Positions 44,033-53,345 of a stretch of DNA of 64,000 bases are shown piece after piece (within the stretch, counting starts at the first letter, position 1; the number at the start of each line of letters is the position of its first letter). The notes under the pieces are model-generated. The model was given only the letters and a program-made list of their open reading frames with translations. It did no database searches and had not been told where the DNA came from. The DNA is from Ignavibacteriota bacterium (GTDB taxonomy: Bacteria; Bacteroidota; Ignavibacteria; Ignavibacteriales; Melioribacteraceae), in NCBI GenBank assembly GCA_016708125.1, contig JADJGF010000001.1, positions 3,742,001 to 3,806,000 on the forward strand. Reading direction: 5' to 3'. The translations under genes were made by a program, and so were the position numbers.

Positions 44033-45496
44033 ATGAATAAAGAAATAAGAGTTAGATTTGCACCAAGTCCAACAGGATATTTACACGTTGGAGGATTAAG
44101 AACTGCACTTTACAATTATCTTTTTGCAAAAAAAAATAATGGAAAGTTTATTTTAAGAATTGAAGATACGGATCAATCTCGTTACGTTGAAGGAGCAGTT
44201 GAAAAATTAATAAATTCACTAAATTGGGTTGGATTAAATTATGATGAAGGTCCGGAAGTTGGCGGAAATTTTGGCCCATATTTTCAATCGCAGAGATTAG
44301 AAATTTATTCAGCGCAAGTTCAAAAATTGATTGATGAAAAAAAATCATATTATTGTTTTTGCACTCCGGAAAGACTTTCAGCATTAAAAGAAGAGCAGCA
44401 AAAGTTAAAACTTCCTCAAGCAAAATATGATCAACATTGTCTGCATTTATCTAAAGAAGAAATTAAACAAAAATTGGAAAGCGGAATTCCTAAAGTTATA
44501 CGATTAAATGTTGAACCAAATCAATCCGTAAAATTTTCGGATATTGTTAGAGGAATTGTTGAGTTTAATTCTGATACAATTGATGATCAAATTTTAATAA
44601 AGAGTGACGGATTTCCAACATATCATTTGGCAAATGTTGTTGATGATCATTTGATGGAAATTTCTCATGTAATTCGCGGTGAGGAATGGCTTTCATCAAC
44701 ACCAAAACATGTTTTACTTTATCAACATTTTGGGTGGGAACTTCCGCAATTTGCTCATCTTCCCCTTTTGTTGAATCCGGATAAAAGTAAATTAAGTAAA
44801 CGTCAAGGTGATGTTGCAGTTGAAGATTACAGAGATAAAGGTTACTTGAAAGAAGCATTAATTAATTTTGTTGCTTTGCTTGGCTGGAATTTTGGTGACG
44901 ATAAAGAATTTTATTTAATCGATGAAATGATTGAAAAATTTTCTTTAGATCGAGTAAATAAATCCGGCGCAGTTTTTAATATTGAAAAACTAAATTGGCT
45001 TAACGGTCAACATTTGAGAAATAAAAGTAATGATGAATTGTTAGGTTTGTTTAAGATTGAATTGCAGAACTCAAATTTTGCAAATATTCAAATTTCCGAT
45101 TTCAAACTTTTTGCAATTATTGACGCGATGAAAGAACGCGTAGAATTTGTTAAAGATTTTATAAACAGTTGCACTTATTTTTATGAATCGCCAAAAACTT
45201 ATGATGAAGCAATAGTTAAAAAAAGATGGAAAGAAGATTCAGAAAAATTGTTGAAAGAATTTTCTGAAGAATTAGTAAAAATTGAAAATCCTAATAAACA
45301 AGATTATGAGAATATTTTACATAAAATTGCTGAACAAAATAATGTTGGTGCCGGGAAATTAATTCATCCAATTAGATTAGCGGTTTCCGGAGTTGGAATT
45401 GGTCCCGGAGTTTTTGATTTATTGTATATTATCGGCAAAGAAGAAGTTATAACCAGAATTGATAAAGGAATTTTAGAAATTCCTAAATATTTATAA
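44033..45496 (+). CDS. gltX: Glutamate--tRNA ligase
   Basis: 487 residues, normal length. It has the class I synthetase HIGH-type motif PSPTGYLHVGGLRTALYNY (about residues 10-28) and the KMSKS-type loop KLSKRQG (about 252-258). The C-terminal anticodon-binding helices end with VSGVGIGPGVFDLLYIIG. It charges tRNA-Glu with glutamate. The glutaminyl-tRNA synthetase gene follows 21 bases later. The separate GlnRS suggests that this GltX need not charge tRNA-Gln, but the sequence alone does not exclude a non-discriminating role. Confidence 0.95.
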   Translation: MNKEIRVRFAPSPTGYLHVGGLRTALYNYLFAKKNNGKFILRIEDTDQSRYVEGAVEKLINSLNWVGLNYDEGPEVGGNFGPYFQSQRLEIYSAQVQKLIDEKKSYYCFCTPERLSALKEEQQKLKLPQAKYDQHCLHLSKEEIKQKLESGIPKVIRLNVEPNQSVKFSDIVRGIVEFNSDTIDDQILIKSDGFPTYHLANVVDDHLMEISHVIRGEEWLSSTPKHVLLYQHFGWELPQFAHLPLLLNPDKSKLSKRQGDVAVEDYRDKGYLKEALINFVALLGWNFGDDKEFYLIDEMIEKFSLDRVNKSGAVFNIEKLNWLNGQHLRNKSNDELLGLFKIELQNSNFANIQISDFKLFAIIDAMKERVEFVKDFINSCTYFYESPKTYDEAIVKKRWKEDSEKLLKEFSEELVKIENPNKQDYENILHKIAEQNNVGAGKLIHPIRLAVSGVGIGPGVFDLLYIIGKEEVITRIDKGILEIPKYL

Positions 45497-45517
45497 ATAA
45501 TTTAATTTGTGATAATT

Positions 45518-47194
45518 ATGGAAGATGAGAAAAAAGTACCGAGAAATTTTATTCAAGAAATAATTGATAATGATTTGAAGGAAAACAAAAATGGCGGAAA
45601 AGTTTTTACACGTTTTCCTCCGGAGCCAAATGGATATTTACATATTGGTCACGCAAAATCCATCTGTTTAAATTTTGGTTTGGGAAAAGAGTATAACGGA
45701 AAAACAAATTTACGTTTTGATGATACAAATCCGACTAAAGAAGATGTTGAATATGTTGAATCGATAAAAGAAGATATAAAATGGCTGGGTTTTCAATGGG
45801 AAGGAACTGAACTTTACGCATCAGATTATTTTGAGCAGCTTTACGAATTTGCGGTAAAATTGATTATAGATGGATTAGCTTATGTTGATTCTTCAACTTT
45901 GGAAGAAATAAAAGATGAACGCGGAACTCCAACTGAACCGGGAAAATTAAGCAAATTTAGAAATCGTCCAGTTGAAGAAAATTTGGATTTGTTTGAACGA
46001 ATGAGAGTCGGAGAATTTAAAGATGGCGAACATATTTTGCGTGCAAAAATTGATATGAGTTCACCAAATATGAATATGCGGGATCCAATTATGTACAGAA
46101 TTCGACACGCATATCATCACAGAACAGAAAATAAGTGGTGCATTTATCCAATGTACGATTGGGCTCACGGTCAATCTGATTCAATTGAAGGAATTACACA
46201 TTCAATCTGTACTTTGGAATTTGAAAATCACCGACCATTATACGATTGGTTTATTGAGAAATTAGGAATTCATCATCCTCAACAAATTGAGTTTGCAAGA
46301 TTAAATCTTAATTATACTGTAATGAGTAAACGAAAATTACTAAGATTAGTTCAAGAAAATTTAGTAAACGGTTGGGATGATCCAAGAATGCCAACTATTT
46401 CCGGTTTTAGAAGACGCGGTTTTACACCAAAATCCATAAGAAATTTTGCCGAAAGAGTTGGCATTGCAAAAAGAGACGGAGTAATTGATATTTCTTTGCT
46501 TGAATACAGTTTGCGTGAAGATTTAAACGAAACCGCACCAAGAGTTATGGCAGTTTTAAATCCTTTAAAAATTGTAATTACAAATTATAATGAAAATTTA
46601 GTTGAAGAATTAGATGCAGTTAATAATCCTCAAGATGAAAAAATGGGAACAAGAAAAGTTCCTTTTTCAAGAGAACTTTATATTGAGCAAGAAGATTTTC
46701 AAGAATTTCCGCATAAAAAGTTTCACAGACTTTCTCCCGGACAAGAAGTAAGGTTACGATATGCTTATATAATTAAATGTGAAAAAGTGATAAAAGATGA
46801 AAATGGTAATATTTTAGAAATTCATTGTACTTTTGATGAAGATACAAAAAGCGGAAGCGGAAAAAGTGAAAAAAAAGTGAAAGGTACAATTCATTGGGTT
46901 TCTGTTAAACATGCGATTGATGCAGAAGTACGACTTTATGACAGACTTTTTAGCGTTGAATTTCCCGAAGAAGATAAGGAAAAAGATTTTGTAGAATTTT
47001 TGAATCCAAATTCATTAACAATTTTGAAAAATTGTAAAATTGAACCAAGTTTAATTTCTGCCAAAGTTGGTGAAAATTATCAATTTGAAAGAAATGGTTA
47101 TTTTTGTGTAGATAAATATTCCAAAAATGAAAATTTAGTTTTTAATAGAACAGTAACTTTAAAGGATACTTGGTCTAAAATAATTTCTAAATAA
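45518..47194 (+). CDS. glnS: Glutamine--tRNA ligase
   Basis: 558 residues from the ATG at 45518 (MEDEKKVPRNFIQEIIDNDL). An upstream GTG at 45509 would add three residues and is less likely. It has the HIGH motif in PPEPNGYLHIGHAKSICLNF, typical for GlnRS, the KMSKS-type VMSKRKL (about 267-273), the catalytic-domain stretch YDWAHGQSDSIEGITHSICT and a C-terminal anticodon-binding barrel. It charges tRNA-Gln directly. It follows gltX closely and is probably co-transcribed. GlnRS in bacteria is usually regarded as acquired from eukaryotes. Confidence 0.95.
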   Translation: MEDEKKVPRNFIQEIIDNDLKENKNGGKVFTRFPPEPNGYLHIGHAKSICLNFGLGKEYNGKTNLRFDDTNPTKEDVEYVESIKEDIKWLGFQWEGTELYASDYFEQLYEFAVKLIIDGLAYVDSSTLEEIKDERGTPTEPGKLSKFRNRPVEENLDLFERMRVGEFKDGEHILRAKIDMSSPNMNMRDPIMYRIRHAYHHRTENKWCIYPMYDWAHGQSDSIEGITHSICTLEFENHRPLYDWFIEKLGIHHPQQIEFARLNLNYTVMSKRKLLRLVQENLVNGWDDPRMPTISGFRRRGFTPKSIRNFAERVGIAKRDGVIDISLLEYSLREDLNETAPRVMAVLNPLKIVITNYNENLVEELDAVNNPQDEKMGTRKVPFSRELYIEQEDFQEFPHKKFHRLSPGQEVRLRYAYIIKCEKVIKDENGNILEIHCTFDEDTKSGSGKSEKKVKGTIHWVSVKHAIDAEVRLYDRLFSVEFPEEDKEKDFVEFLNPNSLTILKNCKIEPSLISAKVGENYQFERNGYFCVDKYSKNENLVFNRTVTLKDTWSKIISK

Positions 47195-47302
47195 AAAGTA
47201 TACTACTGCATTATAGCATTGCAACACAGTAGTTTCATTAACTTATTTATTTACAATCAGTTAGAAATTCTATCAAAAAATACAGTTTTTTTATACTAAT
47301 TT

Positions 47303-47599
47303 TTAAAACGACATAGCCCCTACTGAAAATCCTTCAACGTCTGGTTTATCAATCATAAAATCATTAAACTTATCAATTTGAGCTTGATAATAACCGGATT
47401 TTTGATTTGCGAGAGCATGTTCAATATTATCCCAAATAGTTATTGCGACAAATTTCCCCGCATTGCTATTTGTTAGGAAAAATGCTCTTAAAAAGCCTGG
47501 TTGATTTTTTGCAGCCGGAATAATACTTTCTTGATATACTTTGGTTGCATGTTCCATAGATTTAACATGTAGGTAAAATGTTGTCATTCTTGCATACAT
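47303..47599 (-). CDS. Antibiotic-biosynthesis-monooxygenase-like (ABM) small protein
   Basis: 98 residues with the ferredoxin-like ABM fold signs: MYARMTTFYLHVKSMEHATK, a central QPGFLRAFFL and AITIWDNIEHALA near the C-terminal helix. Members of this family are small cofactor-free monooxygenases, heme-degrading enzymes or stress-related proteins; the exact role cannot be given. It stands alone between glnS and tRNA-Leu. Confidence 0.8.
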   Translation of the reverse strand: MYARMTTFYLHVKSMEHATKVYQESIIPAAKNQPGFLRAFFLTNSNAGKFVAITIWDNIEHALANQKSGYYQAQIDKFNDFMIDKPDVEGFSVGAMSF

Positions 47600-47765
47600 A
47601 TAATTTCCCCGCTTTTAGTTTAAAATAATTTATGGAGGTTTATATCTAAATAAAAATAACTATTATTTTATAAATTATTCAAGTTCTTTTTATTAAAGAA
47701 AAATTAAATTTATAAAAACTGTTGTTTGAGGAGTTCAACTTTATTAAATTTACACTTTATTTTAC

Positions 47766-47849
47766 GCCGAAGTGGCGAAATTGGTAGACGCGCTAGACTC
47801 AAAATCTAGTCTATGCAAATAGGTGCCGGTTCGAGTCCGGCCTTCGGTA
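47766..47849 (+). tRNA. tRNA-Leu (anticodon CAA)
   Basis: The acceptor GCCGAAG pairs with CTTCGGT (one G-T pair at the tip). The anticodon stem CTAGA…TCTAG holds loop CTCAAAA with anticodon CAA, reading TTG leucine codons. A long variable arm is present and the T-loop GGTTCGAGTCC is intact. CCA is not encoded. A terminator follows at once. Confidence 0.95.
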
Positions 47850-47850
47850 C

Positions 47851-47876
47851 AAAAAGGGAATTTTTATTCCCTTTTT
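47851..47876. terminator. Bidirectional terminator between tRNA-Leu and the histidine-kinase gene
   Basis: AAAAAGGGAAT and ATTCCCTTTTT form an 11-bp stem with a four-base loop. It ends the tRNA transcript on the plus strand and the kinase gene on the minus strand. Confidence 0.85.
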
Positions 47877-47892
47877 CTTTTTTAATATGAAT

Positions 47893-48612
47893 TTATACCG
47901 GCAAAGTAACAATAATATTACTTCCCTTTCCTAAACTACTTTCAATTTCAAGATTTCCGTTGTACTGTTTGATAAAATGACGGCAAAGATTTAAACCCAT
48001 CCCAGAACCCTTTTCTCCTATTGTTCCATCAAAACTAACTTGATAAATATTCTCATTTATTTCTTCAATTTTTTTGCGGTTCATTCCAATTCCATAATCT
48101 TTAACACTTAACTCAAAGAAATTATTTTTCCACTTATATGAAATTTCAATTTTACCATTAATGTTTGAAAATTTTATCGCATTAGAAAGTAAATTTCTGA
48201 TAATAAAAATCATCATACTTTCATTTATTCTAATTTCCGCATTATTGTCCAAATCAAGGATAATAGAAAGTTTTTTCTGATTAATTTGAAACTTGTAAAA
48301 TTCAATTATCTCTTTAATAATATTATTAATACTTATATTTTTTTTATCAGTTATAAAAATATCTGAATCCAAATTAGATAATTGTAAAAGTTTATCAAGT
48401 AAATCAAAACTTTTTGTAGAAGTAGATTGAATTAATAAAATCAGTTCACGAACATCCGGATCTTTAATAATATTATCTCGTAAAATTAGATTACTTATCC
48501 CATTAATAATGTTAAATGATCCTCTAATTTCGTGTGAAATAATTGATAATATTTTAGCGCTTGCTTCGTCAAAATGTTTAATTTCATCAATTATTTTTAT
48601 ATCACCAATCAT
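47893..48612 (-). CDS. Soluble histidine kinase without sensor domain
   Basis: 239 residues: a HisKA domain with SIISHEIRGSFNIINGI (His27) followed by a HATPase_c domain (N-box IIRNLLSNAIKFS, G1-box VKDYGIGMN, G2-box GEKGSGMGLNLC). No sensory or membrane part precedes it, so it must receive signals through partners or act as a phosphorelay module. No response-regulator gene is adjacent. The first ATG at 48612 is the start and only 26 residues precede the His. Confidence 0.88.
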   Translation of the reverse strand: MIGDIKIIDEIKHFDEASAKILSIISHEIRGSFNIINGISNLILRDNIIKDPDVRELILLIQSTSTKSFDLLDKLLQLSNLDSDIFITDKKNISINNIIKEIIEFYKFQINQKKLSIILDLDNNAEIRINESMMIFIIRNLLSNAIKFSNINGKIEISYKWKNNFFELSVKDYGIGMNRKKIEEINENIYQVSFDGTIGEKGSGMGLNLCRHFIKQYNGNLEIESSLGKGSNIIVTLPV

Positions 48613-49077
48613 TTTTATTTCCTATCTGCCAAAACTTTTTAGCATTTTTTTTTGAAATTAAGCTATGATTTTTATTAACGAAACAATTGTGCTTAAAAAA
48701 TATAAAAGAATAATTAGTGCTAAATACTTAAGTGAACTTATAAAATCTTCCATAAAGGTATTTCCGTATTTTGAGTTTAAAGTCATAGGGAACTAGTTGC
48801 CTAATTCCCTACTTTGTGACATTCTAACTTTGAAGAAAAGGGGGAGTTCTCCAAATTTATTCAGTCACATTAAAACATCATTATTTATAAATATTTTCTA
48901 TAATAAATCAATAACAATGCCAAATATTTTTATTTTAAAAACAGATTAAATGGTAGCATTTTGGTATTTTTTTGATGAGATGTAATTTATGATTTGGTCA
49001 AATAACCAATATCGGGAACAGAATTTGGTGAAATAACGAATGTTACTTTTGTTAGTTTTAATGAATGAAATTACAAA
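48613..49077. other. Intergenic region, 465 bases
   Basis: A possible 43-codon plus-strand frame from about 48667 has no ribosome site and is not called. An imperfect hairpin (GGGAACTAG…CTAATTCCC) lies near 48788-48809. Otherwise AT-rich without recognisable genes. Confidence 0.45.
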
Positions 49078-50442
49078 TTACGAAATGTTATGTTTTTTAA
49101 TTCTATATCGAAAAGTATCTAAAGAGAGTTTTAGCAATTTTGCTGCTTTTGATTGATTTCCTTCGGCTTTTTTTAATGCATTTTCCAAGTATTTTTTTTC
49201 TAAATCAATAAGTGAAATTCCTTCATTTGGAATATTGAAATCAAGTTTACTTTGCAAACTCTGCACGGTTTCAAATATGAAAACATCATCATAATCAATT
49301 GTTGGTTTTTCACAAAATATCATTGCCCTTTCAATAACATTTTTTAATTCTCTAATATTTCCTGGCCAAGTGTGATGTAAAATTTTTTCTTCGGCATTTT
49401 TTGTTAACGAAATATTTGCTTTACAGAATTCATTAGAAAAATGTCTAATAAAATATTGTGCTAAAATTAATATATCTTCATTTCTTTCGCGCAAAGCCGG
49501 AATTTCTAACGAGATTACATTTATTCTATAAAATAAATCTTCTCTAAATTCTTTTTCATTTACGGCTTTTTTCAAATCGCGATTTGTAGCTGTAATTATT
49601 CTTGTATTAACTTGATTTTCTTTCGTGGAACCAACCGGTCTGAATTTTTTTGTTTCCAAAAAAGTAAGAAGTTTTGGCTGAAGCGAGATCGGAAGTTCAC
49701 CAATTTCATCCAAAAATAAAGTTCCGCCATTTGCTTCTTCTATTAGTCCTTTTTTATTTTCCACGGCGTTTGTAAATGCGCCTTTTACGTGACCAAAAAT
49801 TTCAGATTCCAATAATGCGTCCGGAATTGTAGCACAATTTATTTCTACAAACGGAGCTTCATTATTAAATGATAAATTGTGAATTACTCTGGCAATTAAA
49901 GTTTTTCCGGTTCCGCTTTCTCCGGTTAACAAAATTGAAGTATCTTTTACGGTTGCAACTTTTTTAATAAATTTTTTAACAGAATTTATAACTTCGGATT
50001 TGCCAAGAATGTTATTTATTGAATCTTTTTTAAAGTTTGTTAAACTTTCTCTAAGAATTTTTATTTCGTTTTGCTGCTGTTTAATTTGCTGTTGAAGTGA
50101 AGATTCCGAGGTTGAATCTGATACAATTACAATAATATCATTTTTATTTTCTTTTGATGAAATTATTGTAAAATCTAAATATTTAATTTCACCATATTTA
50201 TTAAATTTATTAACTTTTTCAATTGTAAGTTTTGTCTTTTTACCTGATTGAACCTCGTAAATTTCTTTTTCAGAGCCAAAAAATTCGGGGAAAATATCAA
50301 AAATTGATTGTTCTAAATTTATATTTTCAAATTGCAGAAGTGAGTGAAGGTTTTCACTTTTTTCAATAAGTTTTAGATTATTATCACAAATTGCAAAACC
50401 AATATTTTTTTCATTCAAAAGCTGGTTATAAAAATTTATCAA
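49078..50442 (-). CDS. Sigma-54-dependent regulator with PAS-like sensor
   Basis: 454 residues: an N-terminal PAS-like domain (about 5-110), a linker coiled coil (115-140), an AAA+ domain with Walker A GESGTGKT (174-181) and Walker B GGTLFLDEIGEL (239-250), and a Fis-type HTH (EGNQSKAAKLLKLSLDTFRY) at the end. The sigma-54 contact loop reads GAFTNA (221-226) where most have GAFTGA. It is the last gene of a four-gene operon, two bases after the GTPase gene, so it may be controlled by or control that module. It activates sigma-54 promoters by ATP hydrolysis; targets are unknown. Confidence 0.9.
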   Translation of the reverse strand: MINFYNQLLNEKNIGFAICDNNLKLIEKSENLHSLLQFENINLEQSIFDIFPEFFGSEKEIYEVQSGKKTKLTIEKVNKFNKYGEIKYLDFTIISSKENKNDIIVIVSDSTSESSLQQQIKQQQNEIKILRESLTNFKKDSINNILGKSEVINSVKKFIKKVATVKDTSILLTGESGTGKTLIARVIHNLSFNNEAPFVEINCATIPDALLESEIFGHVKGAFTNAVENKKGLIEEANGGTLFLDEIGELPISLQPKLLTFLETKKFRPVGSTKENQVNTRIITATNRDLKKAVNEKEFREDLFYRINVISLEIPALRERNEDILILAQYFIRHFSNEFCKANISLTKNAEEKILHHTWPGNIRELKNVIERAMIFCEKPTIDYDDVFIFETVQSLQSKLDFNIPNEGISLIDLEKKYLENALKKAEGNQSKAAKLLKLSLDTFRYRIKKHNIS

Positions 50443-50444
50443 GA

Positions 50445-50984
50445 TTATAATTCCTCTGATAATTTTTCACCAAGCATATTAAAAATCTCTTCTACATTTT
50501 CTCCGGTTTTTGCGCTTACAAATGAAAAATGCGTTTTGTAAAATTTAAAATTCGAGATATATTTTTCTTCATCTAAATGAATATTTTCTAATAAATCATA
50601 TTTATTCCCAACAAAAATAATTTTTGCTTTGGAATTCAGCTCTAAAAAGATTTTAGCATAATTTAGTGATTGAGCTATTGTATTGGGTCGAGAAATATCT
50701 GTTACAATTACAGCTCCGTGAGCTCCGTTAATATAACTTTTTGTAACCGAATCAAACTTTTCAATATTTGCAATATCCCAAATAAAAAGATCTATTTCCT
50801 TTTCAAATTTATTAATTTCACTTTCGTTTAAGTGAACAGTTTTTCTGCTGATGTGAACGCCAATTGTGGAAAGATATTTTTCTTCATATTTATTGTAAAC
50901 AAAACGGCGGACAAGAGATGTTTTTCCAACTCCGTAAGAACCTAATAAACAAATTTTCTTTTTTGTATTAACCCGAACCGGCAA
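50445..50984 (-). CDS. Rab/Ras-like small GTPase with altered switch motif
   Basis: 179 residues. G1 is GSYGVGKTS (15-23), G2 STIGV (Thr40), G4 NKYD (127-130), G5 SAK (157-159), close to eukaryotic-type Rab-like bacterial GTPases. G3, normally WDTAGQE, reads WDIANIE (69-75): the glycine is Asn and the catalytic Gln is Ile, so GTP hydrolysis may be slow or need a partner. It sits between an OmpA/roadblock-like protein gene and a sigma-54 regulator gene, with 2-3 base gaps. Bacterial Ras-like proteins (MglA type) control polarity and motility; a role here is inferred from context only. Confidence 0.85.
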   Translation of the reverse strand: MPVRVNTKKKICLLGSYGVGKTSLVRRFVYNKYEEKYLSTIGVHISRKTVHLNESEINKFEKEIDLFIWDIANIEKFDSVTKSYINGAHGAVIVTDISRPNTIAQSLNYAKIFLELNSKAKIIFVGNKYDLLENIHLDEEKYISNFKFYKTHFSFVSAKTGENVEEIFNMLGEKLSEEL

Positions 50985-50987
50985 AAA

Positions 50988-52727
50988 TTACCTCGAATGA
51001 TTAACTTTAAATTCAACACTTCTTACATATTTATCAGATTCGGAATTTTTCGTTATGAAAATATTTTTTGAAATTCCCTGCGAAGTTAAAAAGTTGATTA
51101 CATTTTCAATTCTTTCATTCGATTTTTTAAGATTTATTTCTTTGTTTCCGGTTTTATCTAAAATTCCAATTACTTCAACTTTATAGTTTTGATATTTTCT
51201 CAAAAATGGAATTATCGGTTCTAATAATTTTGTGTGTGTTTTTGTAAGCCTAGTTTGATTAACACCAAAATTAATTACTGTTTGATTTAAATTATTTATT
51301 GCTTCGGATTCGCTCAAATTTAAATTTTCTAAAACTTCAAGATTATTTATTAAAATTCTTATTCCGGCAATTTGTGAAATTTCAAAACCTAATTTTAATT
51401 TTTCTTCAATTGTTAAAACTTCACCGGAAAGAGTTATTTCATCTTTATCAATAGCAAAATTTAAATTTCTATTTTCTGCATAATTTGATTTGGAAAGAAT
51501 ATTTTTAATTTTATCCGAAATTTCTTTTTGCGCAACAATCGGTAAAATTATTCCCAAATTATTATTTACTTTTTCTATTTCCGGAATTGAAGAAATTAAA
51601 CTATCAATTTTATTTTTTACGGAAAAAGATGGAATTGTTCCGCCGATATTTAAATTTCTGTTTTCAACTTCCCAAGTTAAATTTTCTACATCAGTTTTGT
51701 TTAAAGTATTGAATTTCTCAGTCAACATATCAGAAATTGATTTTTCTCTAAAATATTTTGGTAAAGTGAAAATTCCAATAATCATTAAAATAAAAAGCAA
51801 TAAAATTCCAAATGCATAAAGTACAAGCGGCTTTGGCTTTTCAATTTCTTTGGGAAGATTTTCATTTTGCACAGAAATTATTAATTCGCTTAGTGAATTA
51901 TCAAATTCCTTAAATGGTTTAATATCTCCATCAAATTCTCTAAGATTTTTATGATACTTTTTATGAATTTCCGTATTTAATTCATTTAGTTTAGAATGAA
52001 TAGAAACTGGTTCTTGTCCCAAAATAACCGCAGCTAAATATGAATATCTTCCTCTTTCCAAAATTATTTTTGAATCGCCGTACTGAATTTCATAAAGATT
52101 CTGATTTCCGGAATCGGATTTGAATGAATCAGCCACAAAATTTTTAATTGCCGTAAGCATTCCGCTGATTAAATCTGCATCTACACTTTTCTGAAATTTC
52201 AAAGAAGAAATGTGCGAAATTAAAATTCCCGAATTTTCATGAATTAGAAAAATTTCTTTTATTTCAAACGGAAAAACGTCTTGCAAAATTAAATCGGAAG
52301 TTGAAACGCCGGAAATTTTAGATTTTACAAATTTAGAAAAAATTCCTTTTTGTAAAGACGCTTCAATTTTCTGATTTAGTGCTTGATAAATTTCCTTAAT
52401 TTTTTCGGAAATTGATTTTGTAATTGTTGAACCAATAATTGGATACAGAGCATCAATTATATCTTCTTTTGATTCGGTAACTTGCTTTTTAATTGCGGGA
52501 CCAACAACCGGATAAAGCGATTGTACTAATTCACTTTTAGAAGCAATTATTTTTCTATCAATTAAATCATTAAGAATTGGGTACAAAGTAGAAATTTGAT
52601 ATTCTTTATCTTTTATAAGAAACCGAAAATCAGAAAATTCTTTTTCTAAATCTTCCAACTTTTTATTTTGTTCGGAAACGAAAATTTGTTTCAGAATTTC
52701 TAAAGATTTTTCTTCATCAAAAACCAT
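50988..52727 (-). CDS. OmpA-domain protein with roadblock-like N-terminus, GTPase partner
   Basis: 579 residues. The N-terminal third is cytoplasmic: a helical region with repeated (L/S)LYP(I/V)(L/V/I) segments (about 40-110), then a roadblock/LC7-like domain (about 155-245: FPFEIKEIFLIHENSGILIS, then DADLISGMLTAIKNF). One helix (about 302-325, VLYAFGILLLFILMIIGIFT) spans the membrane. The periplasmic part has BON-like modules (about 350-470) and an OmpA-type C-terminal domain (VEVIGILDKTGNKEINLKKS). Roadblock domains bind Ras-like GTPases, so it could couple the GTPase to the cell wall. It lies four bases from the GTPase gene. Confidence 0.75.
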   Translation of the reverse strand: MVFDEEKSLEILKQIFVSEQNKKLEDLEKEFSDFRFLIKDKEYQISTLYPILNDLIDRKIIASKSELVQSLYPVVGPAIKKQVTESKEDIIDALYPIIGSTITKSISEKIKEIYQALNQKIEASLQKGIFSKFVKSKISGVSTSDLILQDVFPFEIKEIFLIHENSGILISHISSLKFQKSVDADLISGMLTAIKNFVADSFKSDSGNQNLYEIQYGDSKIILERGRYSYLAAVILGQEPVSIHSKLNELNTEIHKKYHKNLREFDGDIKPFKEFDNSLSELIISVQNENLPKEIEKPKPLVLYAFGILLLFILMIIGIFTLPKYFREKSISDMLTEKFNTLNKTDVENLTWEVENRNLNIGGTIPSFSVKNKIDSLISSIPEIEKVNNNLGIILPIVAQKEISDKIKNILSKSNYAENRNLNFAIDKDEITLSGEVLTIEEKLKLGFEISQIAGIRILINNLEVLENLNLSESEAINNLNQTVINFGVNQTRLTKTHTKLLEPIIPFLRKYQNYKVEVIGILDKTGNKEINLKKSNERIENVINFLTSQGISKNIFITKNSESDKYVRSVEFKVNHSR

Positions 52728-52738
52728 TTTTAAATTAC

Positions 52739-53110
52739 CTACTGTTCTTCTTGTTTAACTTTCATTCCCCACTCAATAAATACTTGACCAATTTGGTTTT
52801 TATCAATTTTGGATTGTTTCAAATCTTTAATTTTATTTTCGAGTTCAGTTTTAATTTTATCTAAATCATCGTTAGCTTTTTGAACAGATGTATCTGCAGT
52901 TTTACTTTTAGAAAATAAATCAGTTATTTGAGTTGAAGATTTTTCGATATTTTTATCGTGCTGAACTAATTGCTGTTTTAAGCTTTTATTTTCTTCGCGC
53001 AATTGATTAATTTGATTTTGAAGATTATCTAAATATTCGCCAAAAATTATTTCGCGAATTTGTTTTAATCCTCCAACTGAATTTGTTGGTTCATTTTTCT
53101 TTTCTTTCAT
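52739..53110 (-). CDS. Coiled-coil protein, first gene of the GTPase operon
   Basis: 123 residues, mostly coiled coil (DNLQNQINQLREENKSLKQQ; DDLDKIKTELENKIKDLKQS). It starts MKEKKNEPTNSVGGLKQIRE and has no signal. It lies 11 bases upstream of the OmpA/roadblock gene. Small coiled-coil proteins beside OmpA/Rab-like GTPase genes recur in other bacteria as far as I recall; the function is unknown. Probably a scaffold for the module. Confidence 0.65.
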   Translation of the reverse strand: MKEKKNEPTNSVGGLKQIREIIFGEYLDNLQNQINQLREENKSLKQQLVQHDKNIEKSSTQITDLFSKSKTADTSVQKANDDLDKIKTELENKIKDLKQSKIDKNQIGQVFIEWGMKVKQEEQ

Positions 53111-53345
53111 TTTTTTTGCCTTTATCTATTTTTCTAAAATAATATATTAATATCTAATTAAATTAAACTTTGAAATTTAATAAATTTTTAACTGATACAA
53201 ATTGTTAATTCTATAATTTGAAGTTTTTTATAATAATTCGTTTTTAGAAACTTCTTTTATTTATTTTCAAATATATTGTTGAATTTTCACATTTTGCAAT
53301 TTTATAAAATGTTAGTTAACTTTAAGAAAAATTATTGGGATTTTT

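Noticed and set aside
48667..48798. Plus-strand frame of about 43 codons in the spacer before the sigma-54 operon
   Set aside because: No ribosome site and no similarity to a known small protein; expected by chance.
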